NCBI RefSeq assembly: GCF_023145695.1
Contig: NZ_JAJHVV010000014.1
Location: 1 to 64,000, forward strand
Direction: 5' to 3'
Source: Vibrio amylolyticus
GTDB taxonomy: Bacteria; Pseudomonadota; Gammaproteobacteria; Enterobacterales; Vibrionaceae
DNA: 64,000 nucleotides
This document shows positions 8,634 through 17,480 of the stretch, piece by piece. The notes under the pieces are model-generated. The model was not told the origin of the DNA and searched no databases. It saw only the letters and a program-made list of their open reading frames with translations. The stretch's first letter is position 1. Each line of letters begins with the position of its first letter. The position numbers and the translations under genes are program-made.

Positions 8634-9422
8634 TTAAGAATGATAAGTTTTAATCTGATCCCAAGATATGTTGGAAACAATTCGACAATCATCACACTTG
8701 AAATGGAACATATCGTGAGCCGGTTCATCCAGTAACCACTCACCTCCACACTTAGGGCACTTACGTTCTTTCTCTTTAGCTAAGCTCTCTCCACCTACTC
8801 TATATTGATAGTAGTAAGTCGGCACTTTAGTTAGAAACTCAATGCGGCCTCTTAAATCCCAACCACGACGAAACAGTAGGCTATCCACATTACAGATCTC
8901 AGCTTGAGTCGCATGCTCTGCTTTACAACTGCCTGCCATTTGAATTTCATCGCACGCTTGCCATTCCGTTTGCCACTTGATCAGCGCTTTATGATCGCCA
9001 TTAAAGGTCGCGGGGTTACGATAAAGGGGAATAGGCAACAATGTCTCGCCACTTCTTAACGGAGAACAGGTATGAACAAAAGTGGTGTATAGAATTTGCC
9101 AGCTTGGCGTCTCTTCTTCCGCTGTCTCTTCAGAGTTTAGGTCTCTACCCAGTAATCTCATTTTAGGCGCGAGTAGACTCGCTTCTGATAAACGATTAAA
9201 ACAAACCTTAACAAAGTCAGAGTGGTTTTTAGGGTGCAAGCTATCTTGCTCTGGGCAAACAGCGCGAACATAGAACTCGCCCTCTCCCATTACAATAGGG
9301 AATTCACGACCAAGCACTTGCCCATTGTATCGAAAGGCATCCATCAGGCCATTCACGGCTTTATCAACAGCGCTTACCGTTGTGTTATCAAAACACTCGA
9401 ATTGCAATTCAACGACGTACAT
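8634..9422 (-). CDS. Zinc-ribbon protein of the DUF2310 family
   Basis: A 262-residue soluble protein that I recognise as the Zn-ribbon-containing DUF2310 family found in Vibrio and relatives. The visible metal site is near the C-terminus: CPKCGGEW and, about 20 residues on, CDDC. Two further Cys residues lie mid-protein (TCSPLRSGE, GSCKAEHA). There is no signal peptide or membrane segment. It starts at an ATG 20 bases downstream of the syd stop codon and is probably co-transcribed with syd. The molecular function is not known to me; nucleic-acid binding has been suggested for the family only because of the ribbon. Confidence 0.8.
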   Translation of the reverse strand: MYVVELQFECFDNTTVSAVDKAVNGLMDAFRYNGQVLGREFPIVMGEGEFYVRAVCPEQDSLHPKNHSDFVKVCFNRLSEASLLAPKMRLLGRDLNSEETAEEETPSWQILYTTFVHTCSPLRSGETLLPIPLYRNPATFNGDHKALIKWQTEWQACDEIQMAGSCKAEHATQAEICNVDSLLFRRGWDLRGRIEFLTKVPTYYYQYRVGGESLAKEKERKCPKCGGEWLLDEPAHDMFHFKCDDCRIVSNISWDQIKTYHS

Positions 9423-9442
9423 TATTTATTTCCAATCATCAG

Positions 9443-9988
9443 TTACACCGCAGGCTCTAATTTCGTTAAGAACTCAACGATATCATTGGCCAAAACATCG
9501 CGCTTATCCGTTCCAAGGCGTTCTAAAACCACGTTACCTGACAGGTTACAGATGGAGATGACATCTAGCTCGGCGTCGGTCGCAGCGATGAAGACAGTCG
9601 GTTTTAATTTTAAACGGCGTTGTGTCACGAGATGCCCTAGAATGTTTTCTTGTAGCATGACAAAGTCGTCGTCGCTCCACACTTGTAATAACGTTAGCTC
9701 GTTACCTTCCCATGTGGCGTTCATATCAGCACTGTATTGGCTACAATAAAACGCAACAATGTCCTCATGTAATGTTAATTCAATGCCCTTTTCTACATTC
9801 GAAAGATCCGCATTATTTTCGCGAGGGAATGCTTTCCATAGCACACTATCTTGCAGTTTTTTTTCAACACATGGTGACACTAACTCAAATAGGTCTTCGT
9901 TTTGAGGAAGAGAGTTATGCGCGACTTGATACGCATCTAAATACCGTTGGCTAAATGAAAAAAGCGCTTGAGAGGCATGAGAAGTCAT
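9443..9988 (-). CDS. syd: SecY-interacting protein Syd
   Basis: Cytoplasmic protein that binds SecY at the membrane and affects the quality of the SecYEG complex. The 181-residue product aligns along its length with E. coli Syd, with the shared motifs LLQVWSDDDF, ILGHLVTQRRLKLKPTVFIA and ISICNLSGNV. I chose the ATG at 9988 because GGAG lies seven bases upstream; the longer frame to 10021 has no such support. It is divergent from queF, the arrangement also seen in enterobacteria, where csrB lies on the other side of syd. In this window csrB has moved to 33.9 kb, still next to yqcC/truC. Confidence 0.93.
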   Translation of the reverse strand: MTSHASQALFSFSQRYLDAYQVAHNSLPQNEDLFELVSPCVEKKLQDSVLWKAFPRENNADLSNVEKGIELTLHEDIVAFYCSQYSADMNATWEGNELTLLQVWSDDDFVMLQENILGHLVTQRRLKLKPTVFIAATDAELDVISICNLSGNVVLERLGTDKRDVLANDIVEFLTKLEPAV

Positions 9989-10101
9989 TGATGTCTCCAG
10001 AATATGAGTAAAGAAAGCCATCGAAGTGGCACATCATTTGATGACAGTTCGATGGGGATTGCGTAAAATTCTCGCCATTCTAATCTAATTTAAGACAAAG
10101 T

Positions 10102-10947
10102 ATGAGCAAATATTCTGATGCCAAAGAGCTTGCGGGCCTGACGTTAGGCCAAAAGACGCAATACACCAATCAATATGATGTGAGCTTATTGCAACCGGTA
10201 CCAAGAAGTTTGAATCGGGATGATTTAGACCTTGGTGAGAGTCTGCCATTTCAAGGCTGTGATATTTGGACCATGTACGAGTTGTCTTGGTTAAATAGCA
10301 ATGGTCTACCCCAAGTTGCCGTTGGCGAAATCGCCATCCCTGCAACAAGTAAAAACCTAATTGAATCAAAGTCTTTTAAACTTTATCTTAATAGCTACAA
10401 TCAGACTAAGTTTGATAGCTGGGAAGAAGTGACTAAACGCCTTCAAACCGATCTCTCTGACTGCGCTGGAGAGGCCGTTAGTTTGAATATTTTCCCTGTT
10501 ACGGATTACACAGGGCAAACTATTGTTTCGATGGCGGGTGATTGCATTGATGATCAAGACATTGAAATTGATAGTTACGATTTCGATGACAAGCTTTTAG
10601 AAGGGTCAACAAGTGAAGAAGTGGTTGAAGAAGCACTGCATAGCCACTTATTAAAGTCTAACTGCCTAATTACCAACCAACCAGACTGGGGCAGTGTTGA
10701 GATTCAATATCAAGGTCAACAAATTAACCGCGAAGCTCTGTTACGATACCTCGTCTCTTTTAGAGAGCACAACGAGTTTCACGAGCAGTGTGTTGAACGA
10801 ATCTACACCGATATCATGAAATATTGTCAGCCGAGCAAGTTAACGGTATACGCACGCTATACACGTCGTGGTGGCCTAGACATTAATCCTTACCGTTCAT
10901 CAGAAAATGCTAAGCCAGCCCATAACAAGCGCATGGCCCGTCAATAA
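10102..10947 (+). CDS. queF: NADPH-dependent 7-cyano-7-deazaguanine reductase
   Basis: Reduces preQ0 to preQ1, the base that is inserted into tRNA during queuosine synthesis. The 281-residue product is the long two-domain (YqcD/E. coli) type. Expected features are the catalytic Cys188 in SNCLITNQPDW and the QueF motif ESKSFKLYLNSYNQTKF near residues 90-106, which holds NADPH- and substrate-binding residues. It diverges from syd across 113 bases. The TPR gene that follows starts 13 bases after its stop codon and is likely co-transcribed. Confidence 0.96.
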   Translation: MSKYSDAKELAGLTLGQKTQYTNQYDVSLLQPVPRSLNRDDLDLGESLPFQGCDIWTMYELSWLNSNGLPQVAVGEIAIPATSKNLIESKSFKLYLNSYNQTKFDSWEEVTKRLQTDLSDCAGEAVSLNIFPVTDYTGQTIVSMAGDCIDDQDIEIDSYDFDDKLLEGSTSEEVVEEALHSHLLKSNCLITNQPDWGSVEIQYQGQQINREALLRYLVSFREHNEFHEQCVERIYTDIMKYCQPSKLTVYARYTRRGGLDINPYRSSENAKPAHNKRMARQ

Positions 10948-10960
10948 GGAATCAAATAGG

Positions 10961-13240
10961 ATGTTACCAATGCGCTGGAAGCGAGCGACTTACCTAGCCT
11001 TTTGCTTAATTGCTTGCTTAGTTTCAAGTATTGCCAATGCTACTCTTTACTCTTCGGCAATCTTAAATGAAGCGAGCAGCTTTCTAGATATCGTGCCAGC
11101 GCAATCTAAAGCACTAACGCTCAATTATCTATCACAGCGTAAACTGAATACGGATCAGAGCGAAATCCCATCAGCGATGAACCGTGATGAAAGTGACAGT
11201 ACGATTCGCACACCAACCAGTACCATTGATGCATTAACCATTCTTGCACAAGCTGAATATAACCTTGGTAACATCCCTGCAGCGAATACTCGCTTAGAAG
11301 AGGCAGAACAACTGGCGGAGAAACACCGTTTACACTATCTCGGGCTGAGTGTACGACTTCTCCACACTAGGCTCTCGTGGTTACAAACGCGCAATTCGCA
11401 ACAAACCAATCAAGCTATTGAAGATATTCAACTAAGATACAGTGCTATCAAACACGCCGATCAATTTGCTCGTGTTATCTATTATAAGATTTTCATGCTC
11501 AAGGCTGATGTGGCGTCTTACGATGGCCATATCGATTTAGCCAATCAATACTTTGCCAAAGTAAAACCTTATGTCGACTCTCTCAAATCGAGATCGACCT
11601 ATATTGATTACCATATTGCCGTAGGGCAGCACTACCTCAATCATAAGCTCTATAATCGCGCTCTATCACAGCTTTTGATTAGTTACTGGCAAGCAATTGA
11701 AGATAATTCAAGCGCTCAAATTGCAGAGGTAAACCGACTACTTGCTCAAGTTTTTTATGAGAGAAAGGTCTATGACACTGCACTGAGACACCTTTCTCAG
11801 GCCGCTGATTTTTATGACAATTACCAAAGCTCCACCATTCTTGCTGAGGTTTTAAAGCAGATGGGTGATATCTACTTCCAACAATCAAAATATAATCTCG
11901 CATTGGTTCACTACTTTAACGTGATTGATCATGAGAGAAAGATCAACAAGATAGAAAACGTTATCGATATTCGTCTCTCACTCGCAGCAACCTATCTACA
12001 ACTCTACAATTTCTCGTTAACTGAGCAGTATTTGAATCGTGCGGAAAACTTGCTTGAATATGCAAAAATCCCTCACCTAAAAGCTGAAGCGCTTCTTCTC
12101 AATGCAGGGTTGGCGTACCACAAGAAAGAGCCAGTACTGGTTTATGCTTATGCTAACGAGGCGCTTGAGTTAGGCATTGAACTTAAAGATATCACGATTC
12201 AAACCCAAGCCTATCAACTTCTCTACCTTGGCTACGAACAGAAAGGAAAGTTCGCAAAAGCGCTTGAGAACCTAAAACAGTTCAACTCCCTTTCGCGCAT
12301 TCAACAGCAGTCTCTTAATCAGATCAATGAAGAAGCATTTCGTCAGCAAAAAGAGTTTGTCGAACAAACACTCCACCTTGCTGGGCAAAAAGAAGAACTC
12401 AAAGAAACACACGATAAATTCATTAAAACTCGTCGAATTTCATGGGCACTGTTTGCGATGGGGGTGTTGATTTTTATTGTGCTATTGCGTCGAGGCTACG
12501 TAATACAAAGACTGAACTCAGATAACACCACGCTCAATGATGCATTGTTTACTCACTCTCGCTCAACATTACCCAATTTGCGTATGCTCAATGACAGGCT
12601 ACCAACCTCGCTTGCACAAAATCGACATCAGTTTGAACAATGGCAGTCAGGGGAGTTGATCAATGAGCCACTCAATGATCGGTTGAAATTCGTCCTTATT
12701 GATATTCCTTTTTTACGTAATATGTATTTACAGCATGGTTATCAAGATGGACTGAAGCTTGAGGCCGCGTTTGGAACATTTCTAAAATCAAAAATCATCG
12801 CTCCTGCTCGTATCTATCATTTCTCGGATGCTAACCTTCTCTATATTGAACCTCAAAACGAGGAGAACAGTGATACCGAGCAACTGTTTAATAAAGTCCA
12901 AAGTTGGATAGAAGAGTTTGAGTCTGAGTATGACATGACCAGAATCGTTCGAATTGGCATCGCTGACTATCCCTTCTTGCCACGAGCTTATACAGCAATT
13001 AGTGATAAAGAGTTGATTGATATATTACTCATGTCGACAAGTGTAGCTCGTACATTAAGTATGAAAGAACATTCAAGCCAATGGGTCTATTTAAAGGCGA
13101 TAGAAAATGCTCCCGCAGCAAGCCTTGCAACAGGGAACATAAGAAAAGCGTGTAAACATTCGATCAATCAAGGGTTAATTAAAGTGCATTCTTCTTACAA
13201 GAATGAGGACAGCATCAAAAAACTATTAAAAGATGGGTAA
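10961..13240 (+). CDS. TPR membrane protein with a degenerate GGDEF domain
   Basis: A 759-residue protein with a signal sequence (cleavage expected near IANA-TLYS). A long helical region of TPR-like repeats (about residues 75-450) includes segments such as MGDIYFQQSKYNLALVHY and AATYLQLYNFSLTEQYL. A coiled stretch follows, then one membrane segment near residues 493-510 and a cytoplasmic C-terminal domain. That domain keeps the GGDEF fold landmarks: LPNLRMLNDRL resembles the usual start, and FVLIDIPFLRNMYLQHGYQDG resembles the DIDxFKxxND...GD stretch. The metal-binding Asp/Lys residues and the GGDEF signature are missing (FSDANLLYIEP stands in its place). It should not make c-di-GMP. I chose ATG 10961, ten bases after AAGGA. 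It lies directly upstream of an intact cyclase. Confidence 0.75.
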   Translation: MLPMRWKRATYLAFCLIACLVSSIANATLYSSAILNEASSFLDIVPAQSKALTLNYLSQRKLNTDQSEIPSAMNRDESDSTIRTPTSTIDALTILAQAEYNLGNIPAANTRLEEAEQLAEKHRLHYLGLSVRLLHTRLSWLQTRNSQQTNQAIEDIQLRYSAIKHADQFARVIYYKIFMLKADVASYDGHIDLANQYFAKVKPYVDSLKSRSTYIDYHIAVGQHYLNHKLYNRALSQLLISYWQAIEDNSSAQIAEVNRLLAQVFYERKVYDTALRHLSQAADFYDNYQSSTILAEVLKQMGDIYFQQSKYNLALVHYFNVIDHERKINKIENVIDIRLSLAATYLQLYNFSLTEQYLNRAENLLEYAKIPHLKAEALLLNAGLAYHKKEPVLVYAYANEALELGIELKDITIQTQAYQLLYLGYEQKGKFAKALENLKQFNSLSRIQQQSLNQINEEAFRQQKEFVEQTLHLAGQKEELKETHDKFIKTRRISWALFAMGVLIFIVLLRRGYVIQRLNSDNTTLNDALFTHSRSTLPNLRMLNDRLPTSLAQNRHQFEQWQSGELINEPLNDRLKFVLIDIPFLRNMYLQHGYQDGLKLEAAFGTFLKSKIIAPARIYHFSDANLLYIEPQNEENSDTEQLFNKVQSWIEEFESEYDMTRIVRIGIADYPFLPRAYTAISDKELIDILLMSTSVARTLSMKEHSSQWVYLKAIENAPAASLATGNIRKACKHSINQGLIKVHSSYKNEDSIKKLLKDG

Positions 13241-13357
13241 AACCTGAGCGTTCAAGCATTAGATTCAGTGACGTAATGATTTATTTTGTTATTATCGATG
13301 AATTAGTTAATAAGATCATATTTGATCTTTTTTTAATCAGCTTATAGTTAAGTTTGC

Positions 13358-14923
13358 ATGGGCGTTCTCGAAAAAGAATTAGAATCAGAGCTTCAGAAGC
13401 TAAAAATCGAACTGGAACAAGTTCGTTTGACACAACGAGATTCATCGTTCAAATTTAAAAGAGAACAAAACGTTCTTAAGCGTATTGTTGCATCTCTAAG
13501 TTTTGCTTGTGGCGAAGAAAATTCGAAACTAAGCACTAACTTGGCAGAATTGCGCCATGCCCTTGAGCAACAAAAAGATATCAGCACGCTAATACCGCGA
13601 TTGGCCGTATTAGAGAGAATGCTGAAACAACAGACGTTGGCTATGGAAAAAAAGACTGTTCAGCTCGATTCACAAGTCAAGCACAGTGGAGAAACGCTCT
13701 TGCGCGTGACTGGGTTACCGCCTAGATTAAAACGTGATTTAAGAGATCTCCTTAGCTACTCTGGTGCCCAAGACCCAAAGAATTCTACCCATGCCTTACA
13801 GCTGCTCACTATCTATGAGCGTGCGATTAAAATCATCACCTCAAACCCAGATACCGCGCTAACCGAAATAAACAATGCAGCAGACAAAGAATTACTGACT
13901 CGTTTATCAGATGAACTTCAGCACCTGATTACAGAATTAGACTTTGAAGGCGAGTCTGGTGATCTGTTAATCGATATACGAGCTAAACTGCTCATTGGTG
14001 TTTCAACCCAATCACTGCTTGAGCTGACTTTACAAGTGCTGAAATTGGTTATTGATGGCACTAACTTCGAGCGTAAAACCTCTGAGCAATTCCTCGAGCA
14101 AGTCAATTCCTCTCTCTCTTCTACACTGAAAAGTACGGAACAGAGTGTCGATCAAAGCCAAAGTTACTTTGAACAGCGCCAAAATATGAATCAAGAGCTC
14201 GATGCCTTGGTGGTCAAATCCAAATCGACCCTCGACGCTTCTGATGATATCGCCACTGTTAAACAAGAAATGACCCCACTGCTTTCTCAACTGGCCGCGT
14301 TATCTGAACGGTTAAGCCACGCAGAGCAGCGTGAGCAGGCTCTCATCGAACGTATGGGATATGGAAAGCAACAGTTAGAAGCGTTATCGGAGTTGACTCA
14401 AGATCATCGCCGTCGCTTAGATGATCAAGCAAAACGAATGTTACTTGACCCTCTCACTAAGGTTTACAATCGAACCGCATTTAATGATCGGGTAGAGTTG
14501 GAATATCGTCGTTGGATCAGAGCACAACATAACCTACGAATTGTTCTGCTTGATATTGATAAGTTTAAAGCGATCAACGACAGTTTTGGCTATGTCGCTG
14601 GCGATAAGGCATTAAAGATAATCGCTCGGACCATTTCAAAAGAAATCTCAGACACCGATACCGTAGCTCGATTTGGTGGTGAAGAGTTCATTCTTTTGCT
14701 GCCTGAGCGTGAAGACAATGAATGCTACAAGATCATTCAAACCATACAGAGGCAAGTCAGTAAACTGCCATTTAAGTTTAAGGATAAGAGTATTACTATT
14801 ACTCTTTCCGCAAGTAGCACACTCTTTAAAGAAGCAGACACTCCAGAAGAAGTTCTTGAACGTATCAACCTCAATTTAATGGAAGCAAAGAACCTAGGGA
14901 ATAATCAAATCGCTTGGAAATAA
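13358..14923 (+). CDS. Diguanylate cyclase with a coiled-coil N-terminal region
   Basis: Predicted to make cyclic di-GMP from two GTP. The 521-residue product has no membrane segment. Residues 1-350 are highly charged and helical with heptad-like stretches, probably a coiled-coil signalling module. The GGDEF domain fills the C-terminus: LDPLTKVYNRTAF, LLDIDKFKAINDSFG, then RFGGEEFILLLPE with GGEEF near residue 441, so the catalytic site is intact. The usual RxxD inhibitory site before the signature reads SDTD, so product inhibition at that site should be absent. The ATG has a weak ribosome binding site. The degenerate GGDEF protein upstream may form a functional pair with it (inference). Confidence 0.85.
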   Translation: MGVLEKELESELQKLKIELEQVRLTQRDSSFKFKREQNVLKRIVASLSFACGEENSKLSTNLAELRHALEQQKDISTLIPRLAVLERMLKQQTLAMEKKTVQLDSQVKHSGETLLRVTGLPPRLKRDLRDLLSYSGAQDPKNSTHALQLLTIYERAIKIITSNPDTALTEINNAADKELLTRLSDELQHLITELDFEGESGDLLIDIRAKLLIGVSTQSLLELTLQVLKLVIDGTNFERKTSEQFLEQVNSSLSSTLKSTEQSVDQSQSYFEQRQNMNQELDALVVKSKSTLDASDDIATVKQEMTPLLSQLAALSERLSHAEQREQALIERMGYGKQQLEALSELTQDHRRRLDDQAKRMLLDPLTKVYNRTAFNDRVELEYRRWIRAQHNLRIVLLDIDKFKAINDSFGYVAGDKALKIIARTISKEISDTDTVARFGGEEFILLLPEREDNECYKIIQTIQRQVSKLPFKFKDKSITITLSASSTLFKEADTPEEVLERINLNLMEAKNLGNNQIAWK

Positions 14924-15174
14924 ACGTTAAAGAATCCACAGCCAAACCTACAGCTTCATCCATTCCATTCTCAGCATATTCACCAAATACCCGAGTTCAC
15001 AACCTTTCACTTTTCTTGCACCAACGTTAATCCCGTAGCACGTTTTTATTGATTTAAATGTTTTCAAATAGTTACATACGGAATTTCTTTGCTAAGATAA
15101 TAGATACACCTTTATGTTTTGACGTGGTGTGTCTGTTCTCTAACGAGTTATTCTCTCAATAAAAGGAGGCGACT

Positions 15175-16551
15175 ATGATCACTCATATTAGCCCTGCTGG
15201 CAGCATGGATCTGCTTTCTCAACTTGAAGTTGAGCGCCTTAAAAAAACCGCTTCAAGCGATATATATCAGCTGTATCGAAACTGTACTCTAGCCGTACTA
15301 AACTCTGGTAGCCATACCGATAATTCCAAAGAATTACTAGAAAAATACCGCTCCTTTGATGTCAATGTGGTCCGTAGGGAGCGAGGAATCAAACTTGAAT
15401 TAAACGATGCTCCCGATCATGCCTTCGTTGATGGGAACATCATTAAAGGCATCCAAGAACACTTGTTTTCCGTACTGCGTGATATTGTTTACGTCAATAT
15501 GCACCTAGCTGATAACCAGCGCCTTAACCTCACCAACCCTGCCCATATAACCAACCTAGTGTTTGGTATATTACGCAATGCAGGGGCGCTTACGCCGGGT
15601 ATCGAACCTAATCTAGTTGTGTGTTGGGGTGGTCACTCAATTAACCCAACCGAATATCAATATACTCGAGAAGTCGGACACGAATTAGGGCTTCGGGAAC
15701 TCAATATCTGTACAGGTTGCGGTCCGGGTGCGATGGAAGGCCCAATGAAAGGAGCCGCAATTGGGCACGCGAAACAACGATACGAAGAACGTCGTTATTT
15801 GGGGCTCACAGAGCCATCCATTATAGCTGCTGAACCGCCAAATCCAATCGTGAATGAATTGATCATCATGCCCGACATTGAGAAGCGTTTAGAAGCATTT
15901 GTTCGCATGGCGCATGGCATTGTTATTTTCCCAGGTGGTCCGGGCACCGCTGAAGAACTGCTCTATATCCTCGGTATTATGATGCACCCTGATAATGCAG
16001 ACCAACCTCTACCTATTGTGCTAACGGGTTCAAAAGAGAGCGAAGAATACTTCCGCTCTATTGATCAATTTATCGGCGATACTCTAGGCAAAGAGGCACA
16101 AAAGCATTATCAGATTGTTATTGATGACCCAGAAAAAGCCGCACAGATCTTAAGCCAAGCGATGCCTGATGTTAGACAGCACAGAAAAGAGACGGGAGAT
16201 GCCTATAGCTTTAACTGGTCTCTAAAGATTGCGCCTGAATTTCAGCTTCCTTTTGAGCCTACCCATGAGAGCATGGCAAGTTTAGACCTGCACCTTGATC
16301 AACAACCTGAGAACTTAGCAGCGGCTCTGAGACAAGCCTTCTCTGGTATTGTTGCCGGGAATGTTAAGGCGGAAGGTATCCAAGAAATTGAACGTCATGG
16401 GCCATTCACCATCAACGGTGACGCTGTGCTGATGAAAAAAATGGATAAGCTACTCAATGATTTCGTTGATCAACATCGAATGAAATTACCCGGCGGTAGT
16501 GACTATGTTCCTTGCTATCAAATCGCAACATCCGATGGCGACAAAGGATAG
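15175..16551 (+). CDS. ppnN: Pyrimidine/purine nucleotide 5'-monophosphate nucleosidase
   Basis: Cleaves nucleoside monophosphates to free base and ribose 5-phosphate; the E. coli enzyme is activated by (p)ppGpp. The 458-residue product matches PpnN (YgdH) throughout. It has an N-terminal family-specific region, the LOG-type Rossmann core with CTGCGPGAMEG and the nucleotide motif FPGGPGTAEELLY, and a C-terminal extension. AAGGAGG precedes the ATG at ideal spacing. A terminator separates it from xni. In E. coli the same two genes are near neighbours. Confidence 0.95.
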   Translation: MITHISPAGSMDLLSQLEVERLKKTASSDIYQLYRNCTLAVLNSGSHTDNSKELLEKYRSFDVNVVRRERGIKLELNDAPDHAFVDGNIIKGIQEHLFSVLRDIVYVNMHLADNQRLNLTNPAHITNLVFGILRNAGALTPGIEPNLVVCWGGHSINPTEYQYTREVGHELGLRELNICTGCGPGAMEGPMKGAAIGHAKQRYEERRYLGLTEPSIIAAEPPNPIVNELIIMPDIEKRLEAFVRMAHGIVIFPGGPGTAEELLYILGIMMHPDNADQPLPIVLTGSKESEEYFRSIDQFIGDTLGKEAQKHYQIVIDDPEKAAQILSQAMPDVRQHRKETGDAYSFNWSLKIAPEFQLPFEPTHESMASLDLHLDQQPENLAAALRQAFSGIVAGNVKAEGIQEIERHGPFTINGDAVLMKKMDKLLNDFVDQHRMKLPGGSDYVPCYQIATSDGDKG

Positions 16552-16598
16552 AGACTTCAACTCTTCGCCAATAGTAGCAATCTACGATTGATTCATTA

Positions 16599-16628
16599 CA
16601 ATAAGGGCTGAATAAGCCCTTATTTTTT
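16599..16628 (+). terminator. Terminator of ppnN
   Basis: AATAAGGGCT and AAGCCCTTATT pair around a four-base loop and are followed by TTTTTT. It ends only a few bases before the xni start codon, so xni either has an overlapping promoter or depends on read-through. Confidence 0.8.
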
Positions 16629-16636
16629 GGAACGTT

Positions 16637-17410
16637 ATGTCTATACACCTTGTGATCATTGATGCGCTTAACCTCATTCGCCGCGTCCATTCAGCCCAGC
16701 CAGACCCTGCTGATATCACAAGAACAATAGAGACCACCAGCCGTACCTTAAATAGAATCATCAATGAAGCTGAACCAACGCATATCATCGCGGTGTTTGA
16801 CCATCATTTACAAGATAGAGGCTGGAGGGCAGAAGTCCTTCCTCGCTATAAAGAAAACCGCAAACCAATGCCAGAACCGCTGCTTCACGGGTTAGATAAA
16901 ATCCAACAAGCATGGTGGGATCTAGGCATAGATTCACTGTTATCTGATGGAGATGAAGCGGATGATTTAGTGGCAACGTTAGCCGTCAAGGTTGCTGAAC
17001 ACGGTGAAAAAGTAACGGTCATCTCAACTGATAAAGGGTATTGCCAGCTACTCTCCCCAACATTGCAAATCCGCGATTACTTTCAGCACCGTTGGTTAGA
17101 TGCGCCTTTCATTGAACTAGAGTTTGGGGTTAAGCCAAGCCAACTTTCAGATTACTGGGGGCTAACTGGAATAAGCTCAAGTCAAGTTCCGGGTATCCCT
17201 GGTGTTGGACCAAAGGCGGCGAAAGAAATCCTTAATTTATACCCAGATATTGAGACAGCTTACTTAGCGGAAGATTTACCTAAAAAGTACCGTAAGAAGT
17301 TTGATGAACATATTGACACGGCGCGTACCTGCAAAATTGTCTGCGCACTGAAAACTGACATTGAACTCGGCTTTAACCTTCAAGATATTCGTTATCGTAA
17401 ATCCAGTTAA
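16637..17410 (+). CDS. xni: Flap endonuclease Xni (exonuclease IX)
   Basis: Structure-specific flap endonuclease related to the 5'-nuclease domain of DNA polymerase I. The 257-residue product shows the PIN-like acidic residues (IIDALN at the start, DGDEADDL near residue 104, STDKGYCQL) and the helix-hairpin-helix motif VPGIPGVGPKAAKEIL. The length matches E. coli Xni. The start ATG at 16637 lies nine bases after the ppnN terminator T run, with GGAA as a weak binding site. Confidence 0.93.
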   Translation: MSIHLVIIDALNLIRRVHSAQPDPADITRTIETTSRTLNRIINEAEPTHIIAVFDHHLQDRGWRAEVLPRYKENRKPMPEPLLHGLDKIQQAWWDLGIDSLLSDGDEADDLVATLAVKVAEHGEKVTVISTDKGYCQLLSPTLQIRDYFQHRWLDAPFIELEFGVKPSQLSDYWGLTGISSSQVPGIPGVGPKAAKEILNLYPDIETAYLAEDLPKKYRKKFDEHIDTARTCKIVCALKTDIELGFNLQDIRYRKSS

Positions 17411-17480
17411 CTTAGTTCACGCTTATTAGGCTAAACTAACTGAAAATATTGATAATAATTATTAATAACAGGTGACTAAT

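Noticed and set aside
9222..9749. 175-codon open frame opposite syd and the DUF2310 gene
   Set aside because: It spans two real genes on the other strand and the gap between them, with no ribosome binding site and no recognisable pattern.
10907..10960. Longer start for the TPR protein overlapping queF
   Set aside because: The extension would put 18 extra residues in front of a good signal sequence; AAGGA is placed correctly for the ATG at 10961.
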